Positions 10,620 to 22,410 are shown, counted from the stretch's first letter. The stretch is DNA of 64,000 nucleotides from Euglena gracilis (GCA_039621445.1 CP154956.1:89038482-89102481); one strand, 5' to 3'. A program made the numbers and translations. Notes: a model not told the origin generated them from the letters alone.

Positions 10620-12250
10620 ATCCCCCCACCCCCCGCGATCAAGGGGGGCACCCTTAATGGTCGCTTAATGGACCTTGTGAGGGACTTTTCCCCGGGTCCA
10701 AACCCACCCACCCACACATCCACTTTTTTGGAAAAATTACCGATGCATGACCTCCAGGGCCACCAAAAACTGCCCAAAATCAGCCAAAAACCCTCGAAAA
10801 AGTTTTTTCTGGGTCTTGCGGGGAGGGTCTACCGGCCCCAACTTACTCACCCATTCTCGTAAATCCAACCCTCCTCTGCAGGGGGATCACACAGGTGTTA
10901 GGGTGTTGTTCTATGGTCGTGGCACCCCCCTTCCTTCCTGATGACGAACCCTGGCCTGCTGTCCTAAGTGGTCTAAGTGGTAAAAAACACAAGTTGGGGT
11001 TGTAGGGCACTGAGAAAATCTCCTTTTCTTGCACAAAAAAAAAACAACAAAAAAAGAAACAAAACTGCAAACACAGGCAACTGTTTGCGAGCACCATTTT
11101 CTGCAAAAAAAAGTTTAAAAAGTCTTCAAAAAATCGAAGCACCTCAAAAAAAGGGAAAACCTGGAGAGAAAAACCTACAAAAAAAAATGCAAAAGTTGTT
11201 CTTCTTCAATTCTCACAAATTTTCGCAAACACAGAAATTCTCATGAATTCTCATATCCCCCTTCCCCAGTCCGGGTTTCTGTTCCCTGACAAATCCACGC
11301 CTCAACGTCGTGGGCAAAAAAAAAGCAACAACACCATAGGTGAAGGTGGAGGCCACGTGGGTGTTGTGTTTGAGTGAGGTAATGAATTCGGTGCCCGCGG
11401 TCGCGAACGTTTGTGTGTGAAAGTGAAAATAGAAAAGGTAACGGTTTGACTTGGCCTCCACACGCCAAAGAGCAAAAAACGGTTGCCCCCTCCCTCTGCT
11501 GAGAAACCAACCAAGCGCAAAGCTCATGTCAGCGCACAGCTCAGAGCGAAGTGTGTCTCGACAGCGACACACGGTCACTGGGGCAATTCACTGCTGAAGG
11601 GCCAGAGAGGAGTGCTTAAGCGAGCGAAGAGACAAAAAGTCTGGATGAAAGGAACTGGGCAACGGCCTTGGCACTTCTTCTGGCAGAAGTGAGGGAGACC
11701 GCAAATCCTACTGCGGGGAAGAAAGAACGGCTCATCTGCAAGCGTGCCCAAGAAGGTTGCTTGAGAGTTCCTGCACAGTCTCAATTGTTTGTTATTTCAT
11801 GCTGCATCCTTTCATTTGCTGCGAGCTGACCCCGCCACGGTGTCGCCCCTGACTTTCATGCAGAAATTCCGACAATTACAATAACCATGCCTGCCCCCGG
11901 GAAACTGTCACCTGTCAGGTCAGCGAGAGAGGTAGGCGACAGGTCCCTGTGGTGACAGGTCAGTCAGCAAGTCCGGAGGTAGATGACAATTTGGGGGTCC
12001 GGGTCAGCAGGAAAAAGAACAATCTTTCCACCCCCCCCCCACTGACCCAGAAATTTTTTAGAAATGTTTTTTTTTCCACATTTTTGAAGCCAAAATTCTA
12101 AAAATGAGGCCCACTCCACAGCTTCAAAGAAAATACATTTTCCTTCAGAAAACACTAAAATTTCTGAAAACGTTGGGGTGACAGGCCAGCGAGTACAGTT
12201 GTAAGCGACCGACCCAATGAGGGCAGGTCAGTGAGTACGGGGCCTCGGAG
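10620..12250. other. No gene recognised
   Basis: AT-richer DNA with an A-rich patch (11030-11200) of CAAAAAAA and GCAAA units like family E interiors. No bounded exon identified. Confidence 0.4.
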
Positions 12251-12252
12251 AC

Positions 12253-12482
12253 AGTTTCCGGGGAGGATGGTTTCCTGGGCGGGGTAAACATCATTTGCCT
12301 GACCGGCATCCATCTGGGAGCATCAAATATCAAAACAAAAAAATGTTCATGCATGACGGGTTTCAGTGTGGTCCGCTATGAACAATGCCTTTCAGGTGTG
12401 TACCCTGCATGACCAAGAAGTCATAAGCTGACCAGCCGGGGAGAACCCAGAATGGCCAACCACTTCATAGGGCGGAAAGCCA
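12253..12482 (+). repeat. Inverted dispersed duplicate of 53385-53605, copy 1
   Basis: About 230 bp that matches the complement of 53385-53605 with roughly nine of ten bases by eye. It reads KMFMHDGFQCGPL then stop in one frame and VWSAMNNAFQVCTLHDQ in another, both kept in the partner copy. TTTCAG acceptor-like sites precede TGTGG and GTGTG. It may be a duplicated terminal exon or a piece of an unrecognised transposon. Confidence 0.65.
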
Positions 12483-12489
12483 CAGCCCA

Positions 12490-12790
12490 CTACGGGGGGT
12501 GACCGACCCCCCCCCACCCACCACAGGAAAAAACCCTTCGGCCGCCAAGGAATTTTTCTTGCGCGGTGTGTCCAGCCCTGTCCAAGGTGTTTTTGCCAAG
12601 ATTCTCCAATTTTTTTGGCCGATTTTCTTGTGGAATTCCCATTGGATGCGGTGGGGTGTGTTTTTTTTTTACGTTCAAGGCCGCCTGATGCAAACCCCCC
12701 AGGGTGGAGGTGGGGAGGGGGATCTAACCCCCCACCGACCATCCACTGATCCACAGGGTTTCAGGAATTCACATACAGCCCTGACCTTGG
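12490..12790. repeat. G/C-block repeat, related to 2031-2480
   Basis: Begins with a G block then C block, contains CATTGGATGCGGTGGGG and ends near CCACAGGGTTTCAGG, as does the segment near 2220. No coding signal. Confidence 0.4.
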
Positions 12791-13420
12791 ACTATCTAAT
12801 CAAAACATCAAAAAAATGTGGTTCTTGCCTTTTTAATTTACGACGCCAGAGCCAGCCATTGGGTGGTCCTGGCCATAAGGAGGGTCTTCAAGGGGCGGTC
12901 CATTTGTTAAAAAAAAACACGCCATCCCATGAGGACCGTGGTTTCCACAAAAAAATTAAAATGAAAATCTGGCGGCCGAAATGCAAGAATGCAAATTGAA
13001 CGCAATTCAATTTTAAAAAAAAAATGGCCGAAAATCCGCAGGAAGCATGCTTGTGCTGCTTGGCCAATCCACGGGGAGGAACAAGAAGGTTCAAGATGTG
13101 ATATGGGGATATGGCCCTCCGACATTCCGCGTGTGCTGGTGTTTGGAGGCCCGGGGAAATAGTTCTGGCACGCAGCCTGACACAAGGGAGCCCAGCAGGA
13201 CTTTAATAATCGCCCCGTGAGGCAGAGCAAGACCCAAGCTGCGGGTCGCTCTGAATGGATCCCCCTCAACAACAGCATTTCAAAATTTAGGAAAGTCACA
13301 AAAATGGTTGAGGAAGCCCTCCAAAATCTTATTTTCAGAAGTTCCTGGAGAGTTCGTCCTCAAAAGGGGGGTGGGTGCCTCCAGTTCAAATTTCAGTGAA
13401 AATTCCAAGCATACAATTGC
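12791..13420. other. No gene recognised
   Basis: Mixed unique sequence with A-runs at 12910 and 13015. Nothing splice-bounded found. Confidence 0.4.
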
Positions 13421-13424
13421 TTAC

Positions 13425-13690
13425 CGACCCCCCGGGGGGGGGGGAGGGGGGTCACTCCACTTTTTTAAAAACCAGTCAGTCACTCATTTTCAAAAAACCA
13501 GCCAGTCACTACCCCCCCCCCGGGGGGGGGGGTCGGCCACTCAGAAAAACGGCCACTTTCCAGTCACTTTAGCACTTTCCAGTCACTTTAGGCCATTTTA
13601 GGCCCAAAAAACTTTCCGGCGCCTTCGGCGCCGGGGTCACTCAGGCCACTTTTGCCCACTCCTGGCCGACCCCCCCCCCCCCGTCCGGGC
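13425..13690. repeat. Family G repeat, copy 2
   Basis: C/G block, then TCACTCCACTTTTTTAAAAA, CAGTCAGTCACT, a second C/G block with TCGGCCACTC, CAGTCACTTTA units and a CCGGCGCCTTCGGCGCCGG hairpin (13616-13634). The layout matches 20262-20550. Confidence 0.65.
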
Positions 13691-13744
13691 GCCAGTTGGG
13701 GGGGGGGGGTGGGGGGGGGGGGTCCAGTCACCCACCCGGTGGGT

Positions 13745-13885
13745 GGGTCCTTAAGCAAGGGCTCCAGCCTACCGAAGTGGTTCCACAGCCGAGTCCCCGT
13801 CAGGCTCCGCGAGGCTCCACCCCTCTCAGGCCACCCGGGAGGAGGTCCATCCCCGGGAGGAGCACCACCCCCTCTAAAACCCCCT
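13745..13885 (-). CDS. Weak exon candidate
   Basis: GC-rich segment on the minus strand reading SLTGTRLWNHFG followed by a GTAGGC donor-like site. Upstream acceptor unclear. Strand and frame not secure. Confidence 0.2.
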
Positions 13886-14032
13886 GTCCAATGACCCCCC
13901 CCCACGAGGTCACTTTTTTTTTTTTTTTCAAATTTTTTTGCAAACCCCACAAAAAAAGTGCAAAATTGGATTCAACCCAATTTGGGTGGAGGTAAGGTCT
14001 GACTTGTAAAAAACCTTGGACCCACGGAGGGT

Positions 14033-14427
14033 CAGGTCTCCGCACCCACTTTTTGTAACACTTGTCCATGACCACCCCCGGTCGGAGGTCACTTTTTTTC
14101 AGAGTTCTGGCCAAATTTTTGGTCCCGGTACAAAGCGCCCGGCCGAAAAGATTTTTTGCACCCCCACAAAAAGTGGCCAAAGTGCCATTTTTGGCACTTT
14201 TTGGACAAACGTTTGTCAAAATTGCCCAAAATTTTCGGCGGGAGGAATAATTTGGCCTTTTTGGGGGGTGGGGTCCTGGGTACCCGCCGACTTTTTTTGT
14301 AAACCCCTTGTTCAATGACCACCCCCCGGTCGGACGACACCCACCTTTTTGGTCACAATCCTATGTCCAACGAAGACCTCCCTGGTTGGAGGACAGAGTC
14401 ACCGGTCGTTGGACATAGAGGGGGTAA
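14033..14427 (-). mobile_element. Family C element, minus orientation
   Basis: Minus-oriented copy of the element seen at 27384 and 61809. The right end carries ATGTCCAACGA and, 34 bp on, GGTCGTTGGACATAG. Interior has GTGCCATTTTTGGCAC hairpin (14179-14194), AAATTTTTGGTCCCGG and AAATTTTCGGCGGG. Target duplication not identified. Confidence 0.6.
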
Positions 14428-14898
14428 GTAACCAAGAGTCAAGATTCCACATTTTCTGGGCCCCGAAAATTCCCACTGAAGGGAACTAATGTGTGGAAAA
14501 TATGCTTGGGAGATTTGGGGCAACTTGAGATACTCTACAGCTGCAAAAAATATCGTGTTTTGTTATGCATTGCCGGAGAAAGCTGCCATCTCAAACATCC
14601 AATTACCTATTACCTGTTGGGGGGATCAATATCTGGACATTTATTTTCCTGAGGTACTTGCAACAGTCAGTGGAGAATTTCTGCAGCATTTCTGCATCAG
14701 GAAATTCCAGAGAACGCAGTTACCTCCCCCAATCCCAATGAACAGCAAAATTCATTGGGCATGAGTAGTATGGGCATTGGCGTTGCTGTAGAACGTGACA
14801 AACTAGACGGTCCGGACACCCCCTGTTCATTGGGCAAGGAGGTTCAGACAGGGGGGGGCAGGTACCGTCCACCGGGGTCCACCCCGACGTACCCTCAC
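14428..14898. other. Intergenic or intronic
   Basis: Unique, moderately AT-rich. Downstream side, on the minus strand, of the exon at 14899; no further exon was convincing. Confidence 0.4.
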
Positions 14899-15040
14899 CC
14901 CTGGCGAAATACGCTTCTGTTTGCCGCAACAGTGGGCCGTTGGGCCTTGGGTCGGGCCATCGGTGCAGTTCGTAGTGTACAAGGCCGAAGGGCGCAGCCT
15001 CAGGGGGTCCCGGTGCCCTCAAGCCAGTGTTTAAAAGCGC
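14899..15040 (-). CDS. Internal exon candidate with both splice sites
   Basis: 142 nt on the minus strand. The acceptor is GTTTTGTTTGCAG, a good pyrimidine tract, and the donor is CCAGGG|GTGAGGG. The exon enters at a codon boundary and leaves after one extra base. Its 47 codons are GC-rich at the third position and read with residues such as ALLNTGLRAPGPP and VHYELHRWPDPRPNGP. No stop codon. No family recognised. Another open minus-strand stretch lies just upstream (15200-15345). The frame and signals agree well, so a real exon is more likely than not. Confidence 0.55.
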
Positions 15041-15199
15041 CTGCAAACAAAACGTCCACTTGTCAAGAGCTGATCGCGAGAGTGAACACAGGGACGGGGA
15101 CACGTTGGGTACTGGTAACTGTTCTGGGTGTCGCAATGAGAACACCAGCCAGAGTTCGTATAAGGGCAGGGTCAGCCCCCCCCCCCCCCCCGGGGTCTG

Positions 15200-15345
15200 G
15201 TAGGGAACACCCCAGTGGCACAGTTCGGGTGATTTTAGGCCGACACAGCCTGTTGTTGGCATACACCCCTGTGCCGACGACGCATGCGTGGAAGGTGTGC
15301 CATGCTTTGGGCAGGGGGATGAGGTGCCTTATGTTTCTTTTCCAA
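15200..15345 (-). CDS. Possible upstream exon
   Basis: Minus-strand open stretch reading NIRHLIPLPKAWHTFHACVV, preceded by TTTTTTTTGGAAAAG, which could be an acceptor. The donor side falls in a C block near 15180 and is unclear. Its position fits an exon preceding 14899-15040. Confidence 0.3.
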
Positions 15346-15429
15346 AAAAAGTTGAGAACACGCCGATAGGTTTGTTGTGGCATTGTTCTCTGTGGCCAAC
15401 CAGCGAAAAACACCAGGTCAAACATTTGC

Positions 15430-15780
15430 CCCAAAGTCGGCCATAAATTCAATTTTAGGCACTTTGGCAAAGATTGTCAAAATGCCAAAAAGTTTGGCAC
15501 AAAGCGCCAGGAGGAAAATTTGAACTTTTGGTGGAGTCCCAGGCCCCCCTCCCCCCCCCCCCCCCGACACCCTCCTCATCTCGAACCCTGACACCGGCGC
15601 TCGCTTGGGGAGGAGGCAGGGAGGCCCCTGTTTGAGTTGGCTGATGTACAGGGCAGCAGAAACCCCACCGTTGGCGATGCATAAACGGCAGGGAGGACCA
15701 GCAGCGCACAATGGCGTTTAGGCTGGCACAGCGTGCAGCGGAGTGTGCGCTTTTTCGCAGAAGCACCATTTGCTTACCCA
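15430..15780. other. No gene recognised
   Basis: Contains a C block at 15545-15565 and a family C/G-like AAATTTGAACTTTTGG patch. No exon supported. Confidence 0.35.
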
Positions 15781-15975
15781 AGTTAATTTGGAATTTTATT
15801 AAATTATAATAATTTAATAATTAACTTAATTAATTAAATTAATTAATTTTTTAATTAATTAAATTAATTTAAAATAATTAATTAAATTGATTCAATACTT
15901 AATAAATTAATTTAATAATAATTAATTTGAAATTCATTAGATTGATTTTTTTAATTTAAATTAATTTGACCAAAA
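15781..15975. repeat. AT island of TTAATTAA units
   Basis: Almost pure A/T, built of AATTAATTAA palindromic units. Likely easily melted DNA; no gene. Confidence 0.9.
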
Positions 15976-16813
15976 CCAATGTATTCCGTCAATTTTCAAA
16001 ATTTTCTGATACCGGCGCCGGGTAAATCAGTACTGCCCCTCCTGAAGTTGCCACGAAATCACCCATAACCAACTACCAGGTGATATGTGGCGTTGCCTCT
16101 CGGCTCTGACAAAAATATCAAAAAATGGTCCAGAAAAGGATTTGGAAAAATTCAATCACAAAACTGAATTCACCCAACGGCCTACAGAGACTTTTCAATC
16201 ACCTTCTGGAACAAACACGCGAAGAGTTCAGGAATAATTCTGGATAATTTAATTTTCAAAGATTTTTGGTGAGAATAATAACAAATTGAAAAATTACTGT
16301 TTCCTACGTCTGATGTTGTTGTTCAATTCAGTTGGGCACAAGCAAGTTTTCGACACTGTTCAGATTACAAAAATTCAGTTGTAGGCGGCCGATTTCACAC
16401 TTAACACATAGTTGGCTTGCTCCTTTGCACAATTGCGCAAAAGAAATTTTTTTGGATAATCCTAATGAATGGCACCGCAGGGAAGCGCAAAGACCTTGAC
16501 CATTAGGGTGCATGTGAGACCTAGCAGCCCAGCCCTATGACACCATACACTTTGACTTTGGAAAAGGATTGTTGGTTGCTTTGCGCAATTGTGCAAAGGA
16601 ACAACTTGCGCAATTGTGAACAAGAGACCAGAGACCGCTTGCAAAATAGCGGAATTCTCTACCTGATAACACACTCCTTTTGCAGCCAACTTCAAAAACC
16701 TCGACACGGTGCTGAAGGGCTGCAAAAAGCAAGCAAAAGGGGTACCTGCCACCCTCCGGAGCACCGCCTGGCACTGGCAGTTGCCGCACAAGAAAAGCGG
16801 CGGATACCTCCCT
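15976..16813. other. No gene recognised
   Basis: Unique AT-rich DNA. TTGCGCAATTGTGCAAAGG-type motifs occur at 16435 and 16585-16610 as short palindromes. Confidence 0.4.
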
Positions 16814-16930
16814 CCCCTTGTCCAACGACCACTAATGTTTATCTCCGACCGGGGGGGGGGGGGTGGGCGGTCGCTAAATCAGCCAATATTTATTTCCACC
16901 CAATGGGGTTGGTCGTTAGACAAGAGGGGT
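16814..16930. mobile_element. Family C short element
   Basis: About 117 bp with inverted ends CCCCTTGTCCAACGACC and GGTCGTTAGACAAGAGGGG around two GT/CG-rich inner blocks. Same build as 48630-48741. Probably an internally deleted family C derivative. Target duplication not clear. Confidence 0.65.
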
Positions 16931-18776
16931 GGACCCCAGGTCAGCGAAAAATTGGCCACAGAGGGGTGTACGGCCATTTTGGGCTGGTTGTTGGTCATTT
17001 TTGGCAATATCCCAAAACTGGTGTACATTAAAATATGATGCAGATACACCCCATGTGTCAGATAGATGCATTTTTTTCCGGAGAACTCTGGTGTGTCCAC
17101 ACTCAGCATGGATCAACTCAACAGCGCAGACAGGTTGGTGGCTCGACATAATTTCAGGGAAGCAGAACCGCCCAGTACTCAGCCATTACGTGTAGCTGGT
17201 GATGGAGCCCCCTTTGCAACCCAACAAAATCTGCCTTGACCACACAGGAAGTCTGGAGAATACACACACAGACACTCAGTAACTCAGCAACAGAGCGCAA
17301 GGGATTCCTTGAGGACCCCAGGGGGGAATTGACGTCGGAGGCTGTTGAAAAAAATGTAAAAATTGCAGAAAAATTGTAGAAGAACTGCGGAAATTGCAGA
17401 AAAATCGCAGAAAAAATGTACAAATTGTGGTTTTGGGAATCTGTGCACTTCTGCTGGAGAGGATTTAAACAACTTCACAATTTTTGTCATCAGACAACGT
17501 TGGCGTACAATTTGAGCTGTTACTCAACTCACACTTTTTTCAATAAAAAAATCCAAAAACAAGCTTCTTGTAATTTTGGGAACAAATTGACTTTAGAAAC
17601 ATCGAATTTATTGGCTGAAAAATCCGACAATGAAAAAAAAAATTGACTTTGGTCTGAGGAAGAACTCTTGTCCAGATGATAAATTTTTGTAAATCGAAAT
17701 TATTTCCCTCATAAATCACAGAAAAACCTAAAAAGGCCAGAAAATTGCTAAATTTTATAAAATTTGGAAAATTTTGGCAAATTTGCAACAAAAAAGGAAA
17801 AAAAAAGGACCTGGGTTCCCTCGTGAAACGTTCAGGGAATAACCGGAACTCATTTCAACTTCCATTTCACATTCATCCGGAAAAATTCAGAAAGGGAAAA
17901 CATTGGAAAAATTGCGGAAAACTGCAAAATCGCAGTTATCAGTTATCACCTCCCTGAGGGCATGCTGGAAAAAGGTGCCGGTGGAAAACGAGCTGGACAG
18001 CTGGGGGTCCGAGGGGGGGGGGGTGTCCAACTGGCTGCCAGGTTAGACTTGGCTGATCCCCGACCAAAAAAAAAGCCCAAATCCAGCCTTGGTGGGATTC
18101 CTTGTCCAAAGAATGAGGTAACAGCAGAAGTTTTTTAGGACCCGGGGGGAGGGGGTTCTGGACCACCCACTTTCTTAAACGCAAGCTGATGGGGGGTTTT
18201 GGCAGCATTTTTTTTTAAGCATGTTCCGTCATTTTGAGGAGAACGGTTAGGGTTCCAACTGTCATTCCAAAGGGGATGAAGGTTAGGGTCAGCCGAAATT
18301 AGGAGGTTCGGCCAAAATTCGGCCTGAATTCGGGCCGAAATATGGCCCAAATTTGGCCAAAGTTTAGGACTAAAAGACGGCGAAAGCCCACTTTCCAGCC
18401 CAAAACCCTGACCCTACCCCTAACAATCAACCCAAACCCTGTCCTTGCACCAAGGGTAGGCATTCCATACTCCACCATTTGTCCGCGCACAAACGCAGGT
18501 GAATGGGGGGTTTGGGTCCCCTTCTTAAACGCTGGGGGGTCCAACAACCCCCCTCATTCTACTACCACCCCCCTGGGGTGCCCAGCAGTTAAATGATTGC
18601 CGAAAACACTCAAAGGTCGGTTTAGTTTACTGGTGACCTTTTTCAGCTTGTTGAAAGCAGCTTTAAACCAGACGCGACGATATTATTTTCTTTTGAGGAA
18701 GGAAATTCATGCCAGCCAAAACTTTATCATGTCACATAAACACAGCCACACAACACAGGCACACAGTGGTTTGTAC
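16931..18776. other. AT-rich DNA with A-rich patch
   Basis: Holds a patch of GCAGAAAAATTG and similar units (17340-17420) like those of families E and 55618-55760, a repeat motif near 18075 shared with 6360 and 58000, and CAAATTTGGCC-like palindromes at 18300-18360. No exon supported. Confidence 0.4.
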
Positions 18777-18960
18777 ATGTGGGCATGTGTGTGTGCCTGT
18801 GCTTGTGTATGTGTGTGTGTTGTGTGTGTGTGTGTGTGTTTTGTGTGCATGTGCGTCTTGTGTGTGTGTGTGTGTGTGTGCGTGCGTGTGTGTGCGCGCG
18901 CGCGCGCATTTGTGCGCGTGTGCGTGCCCGTGCGCACGCATATGTGTCTGCACTGCATAT
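18777..18960. repeat. TG/CG dinucleotide array
   Basis: (TG)n blocks interrupted by TT and passing into GCGCGCGCGCGC at 18895-18906. Potential Z-DNA former. Confidence 0.9.
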
Positions 18961-19394
18961 TTGTGTGCGTCTGCAATGTGTTGAAAATCAGATCAAATGG
19001 AAAAACAGGGCAGGCCCATGATGCTAATGGGAATACGTTACAGATTTGCTTATCCGCGGGGTGATGAGGCCACTCTTTGAAATGGCATCACCAGGATCAG
19101 GCCTGGGGGATTATTTCACAGGAGGTACAGAGCCAGCCCTGAGAAATAGGCACAGGCTTTCAGCAAAGACATTCAGGACAATGTGTGAATTATCTTTAAG
19201 CATCAAACAGTGGCAAGGAAATGCACTCCGCACCCCTCCCCTTGGCGAAACTTGTCGTGTTGACAAGTCGGCTTTTTTTCCCGACCGGAGGGAGGGGGGT
19301 GCTATGGGGTACCCAGGGCCGGTGGGTCCTTGCCAAAAACGGGGGGTCGGCAGGGGTGCTGTGGGGTGCCTGCCCCTAGCACCCCACTCCAGTA
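18961..19394. other. Mostly unique, possible coding remnants
   Basis: A minus-strand open stretch (19120-19215) reads LKDNSHIVLNVFAESLCLFL and has coding-like composition, but splice sites are not evident. Confidence 0.3.
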
Positions 19395-19665
19395 TCTGCA
19401 TCCGTTGCATCCTAGATCCACTGCCTTGTCCAGCATCCGAATCTTGTCCAGATCTGCATCCACTGCATCTTGTGTAGTATCTTATCCATTGCATCTTGTC
19501 CAGCATCTGCATGGTGTCCAGTGTCTGCATCCACTTCATCTTGTCCAGCATCGGCATCTTGTCCAGCATCTCTACGTCTTGTCCAGTATCTGCATCTTGT
19601 CCAGCATCTGTACCTTCATCTTGTCCAGTGTCTGCATGTCCAATATCTGTCCAGTATCTGTATTC
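19395..19665. repeat. CATCTTGTCCAGCATCTG minisatellite
   Basis: Imperfect units built from CATCTTGTCCAG and CATCTGCATC, period mostly 18-24 bp. On the minus strand they give an artefactual repeating Asp/Gly/Gln/Met frame. A related CAGTGCC-type array precedes the second copy of the same dispersed repeat near 23860. Confidence 0.8.
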
Positions 19666-20050
19666 ATACATTGGCTCCACCTGGCCAAAATAGTCACAAA
19701 AGCCCAAAAATGACCCAAAAAAAGCCCAAAATTGACCCAAAAAGCCCCAAAAAGCAACCAAATAACCTAAAATGGCTTGAAATAACCAAAAATTACCAAA
19801 AAACGCCAAAAAAATGCCATTGAATATGCTCATATTGGCCCAATTTAGCCCAATATTTGCCAAATCAGTGACAAATAGCCCCCAAATTGATTCATAATGG
19901 CAATAATAAGCAAATATTGATTCATAATGGAAACAACGGGCAAAAATTGATTCATAATGGCCAAAATGGGTGTAAAACTGGAGATTTGTGGGAAAATTAT
20001 CCAAAAATGGATTTTTTCTTTCTGAATTTAATTCTATAAAATATACAAAA
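19666..20050. repeat. CCCAAAA-rich tract and three ATTGATTCATAATGG units
   Basis: The first half is CCCAAAA/CCAAAA repeats. Then ATTGATTCATAATGG recurs three times at spacing of about 30-33 bp (19887-19965). Confidence 0.7.
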
Positions 20051-20052
20051 AA

Positions 20053-20157
20053 AAATGCCAGCATCGCCCAGCATTGCCCAGCATCGGAACCCCACCTCTG
20101 ACCTACAAAAATCCAGCATCGCCCAGTATCGCCCAGCATCATCAGAGGTGCTTGATG
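20053..20157 (+). repeat. Dispersed repeat family I, copy 1
   Basis: CAGCATTGCCCAGCATCGG, CAAAAATCCAGCATCGCCC and CAGAGGTGCTTG occur in the same order and spacing at 24008-24126. About 100 bp each. Confidence 0.75.
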
Positions 20158-20261
20158 GCAATACACCAGATTTGTGCCGCCTGTCTGTTTGTTCTCCACA
20201 GCCTTCCCACAGACCTCCCAACAGAGGTTTTTTTTTTCAGGAGTCCGGGTGGGACCATACA

Positions 20262-20550
20262 ATTTTTTACTGACCCCCGAGGGGCGGTCACTCCACTTTT
20301 CGAAAAACCAGTCAGTCACTTTTTTCCGGGAAGCCAGTCAGTCAGTCCCCCCCGGGGAGGGGGGGTCGGCCACTCTGGAATCCAAAGGAATTATGACCCA
20401 AAACATGAAAAAAAAGGTCAAAAAATTTTCCGGCGGGTCACTTTTGTGGTTTTTTGCCGACCCCCCTCCCGGGGGGAGGGGGTCCGGGCCAAAAACCAGT
20501 CAGTCACTCTGAAAAAGCCAGTCCCCCCCCCCCGGGGGGGGGGGGGGTGA
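20262..20550. repeat. Family G repeat, copy 3
   Basis: TCACTCCACTTTTCGAAAAA, CAGTCAGTCAC, C/G block with TCGGCCACTC, CAAAAAATTTTCCGGCGGG and a closing C/G block. Best preserved of the three family G copies. Confidence 0.65.
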
Positions 20551-21293
20551 GACAGTGACTAAGTGATTGTATGGGTGGGACCCACCCACACACCCACCTT
20601 CTGGGGGGGGGGCTCGCTCGGGGGACCCACTTTTGCTTACGCCGAATGTGGACCTCTACGGCCCACTCACCCCGACCCTCCCCTGAGGGGCCAGACCCAC
20701 TTCTCAAGAGCCGCTCAATGGCTGGTCAAGTGAACACTTCCAGGTTCCGAGGGGGAGGGGGGGGGCATTTTGGGTGGGGGCATTTGGGGGGGGGCACATT
20801 TTGACCAACCCTGGGGGAGACAAACTCACATGGAGGGGGGCGTATATTCCCACCCTTGTGTTCGGTAGAATTGCATTGAAGGATGACAGGGGAATCAATG
20901 AGCGGGGAGGAGGGGGGGGTCTGGACCCCACCCGGAGGAAAGGGTCGGATCCCCCTGTGCAAAAAACTTTCCGGCGCTTTGCACCGGAAACTTTTTTGAG
21001 CCTTGGAAAAGGCCCAGAAATCGCGACTTTGCGTACTTTTTTTTGGAAAGTCGGTCAAAACACACACCAAATTTTTCATGTTTTCCGGAATTTTTTTTGA
21101 GTTCCAGGGGTGGGGGTCCCTCCCCCCAGTCCAAAGGGGGGAGGGGGACCCCCTCCCCCCCCCGTAAAACCACCGTTCACTTCACACCCTGGTCCACACC
21201 CACACTGAAAGCCTGGATGCGACCCGCAAACATGGAAAGGGGTTAAATATAATTGAATAATTGACTTTATAAGGCATTTGAACTGGAGTGCAG
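20551..21293. other. G/C-block DNA, no gene
   Basis: Homopolymer-rich, with CCGGCGCTTTGCACCGG hairpin at 20970-20986 of the type shared by the MITE families. Confidence 0.45.
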
Positions 21294-21413
21294 TGATAGG
21301 GGTATTGTATCAACCCGGACGGGGGGCTGCGCGGTGTTTGGTTGCGAGGCCCCCCGGACAGCAGCCGGAGCGGCGCACCATAGGCACCGCACCGCAAGCC
21401 GGCCAAGCGAGGG
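21294..21413 (+). CDS. Exon candidate with GTAAGG donor
   Basis: Plus-strand stretch ending GCGAGGG|GTAAGG, a strong donor. A GTGCAG site gives a possible acceptor at 21293. The frame reads VIGVLYQPGRGAARCLVARP and is GC-rich at third positions. The minus strand is open as well, so the call is tentative. Confidence 0.35.
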
Positions 21414-21679
21414 GTAAGGAGACAAGTGCGGGGGCTAGTTTGTATACCGAGCGGAGTGCCTTCTCCCCCACCGGCCAAGAGCCAAACATCTGAAAGTGTA
21501 TTTTTGGGGGGGGGGGTCAGTGACCAGGCCAGAGGGGAGGGTGAGGGAGACTGGGGGCATACCACTGGAACAGGCGAAATAGGCTGAAAGTGACCACCCA
21601 GCACCGAAGGCGGCGCAATGGCTTTTTTTGGAATTTGGCCAAGATCCATTGATACTGGGGGTGCTATGGCACAGCCCCC

Positions 21680-21800
21680 CAGGGCAGAAGAATGGGAAGG
21701 CCTGGTGGGGGGGGTCGACCCACTCCCCACCCGGGAGGTGGGGGTGGGTCGACCCCCCCCCCACACACCACAGCATCTTCAACAATTTCAGGGAAACGGG
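21680..21800 (+). mobile_element. Family B MITE, partial
   Basis: Left terminus CAGGGCAGAAGAATGGGAAG followed by GGCCTGGTGGGG, two GTCGACC blocks and ACCACAGCATCTTCAACAA as in 48239-48445. The right terminus is missing. Confidence 0.55.
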
Positions 21801-21984
21801 GATTTTGGCCGGGGAATTTCTTTGACTTTTTATTAAAGAAAAATGAACCCAAAACTAAAGACTTTTTGATAGAAAACCAACTTCATTCAAAGAAAGATTT
21901 CAGGTTTAAAAAATGGTTGTTTTTAGGAGGGGGGTGAAAAAACGAAGGTCAAAAAAATTGGACCAAATTTTGACACAATTAAAT

Positions 21985-21990
21985 AATATA

Positions 21991-22023
<33 letters not shown>

Positions 22024-22125
22024 ATGTATTATATTATAATATAATATATATAATATATATAATATATTATATATTATACACATATATAATACACAATATT
22101 ATATACATATAAATATTATTTACAT
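21985..22125. repeat. AT/TATG island
   Basis: (TATG)n then TATA palindromes, almost pure A/T. Confidence 0.9.
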
Positions 22126-22258
22126 TTCTTCTCTTGGAATTTTTTTGGATTTTCATTGGATTTTTTGCTTCCAAAACCTCTCAAAATCAAAATTTTGAGA
22201 CAATGGTGAAATTTTGGAAGGTGTTGAAAAATGGGGTTTTGGGGGGTTTTGGGGGGGT

Positions 22259-22410
22259 CAGGGCAGAACGGGAATCGGCCAAACAGCCAGGGTGGTGGGT
22301 GGGGGGAGTCGACCCCCCCCCACCTCCCCCACAACCTCTCCTCGTATTTCCGGGAGCACCAATTTTTGGACCCCCAAGTTTTTTCTCGGCGCCTTCGGCA
22401 CCGAGTGTAT
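22259..22410 (-). mobile_element. Family B MITE, partial, with hairpin
   Basis: Left end CAGGGCAGAACGGGAATCGG and GCCAAACAGCCAGGGTGG, GTCGACC block, GGGAGCACCAATTTTTGGAC. The same order is found, complemented, in 48239-48445. It ends in a CTCGGCGCCTTCGGCACCGAG hairpin (22385-22405). Confidence 0.6.

Noticed and set aside
18727-18984. Cys-Val or His-Thr repeat peptides
   Set aside because: Translations of the (TG)n/(CA)n array.
19111-20319. 402-codon minus-strand frame
   Set aside because: Its core is the CATCTTGTCCAG minisatellite and CCCAAAA tract. The frame is open because the repeats lack stops. Only the small part near 19120-19215 might be genuine.
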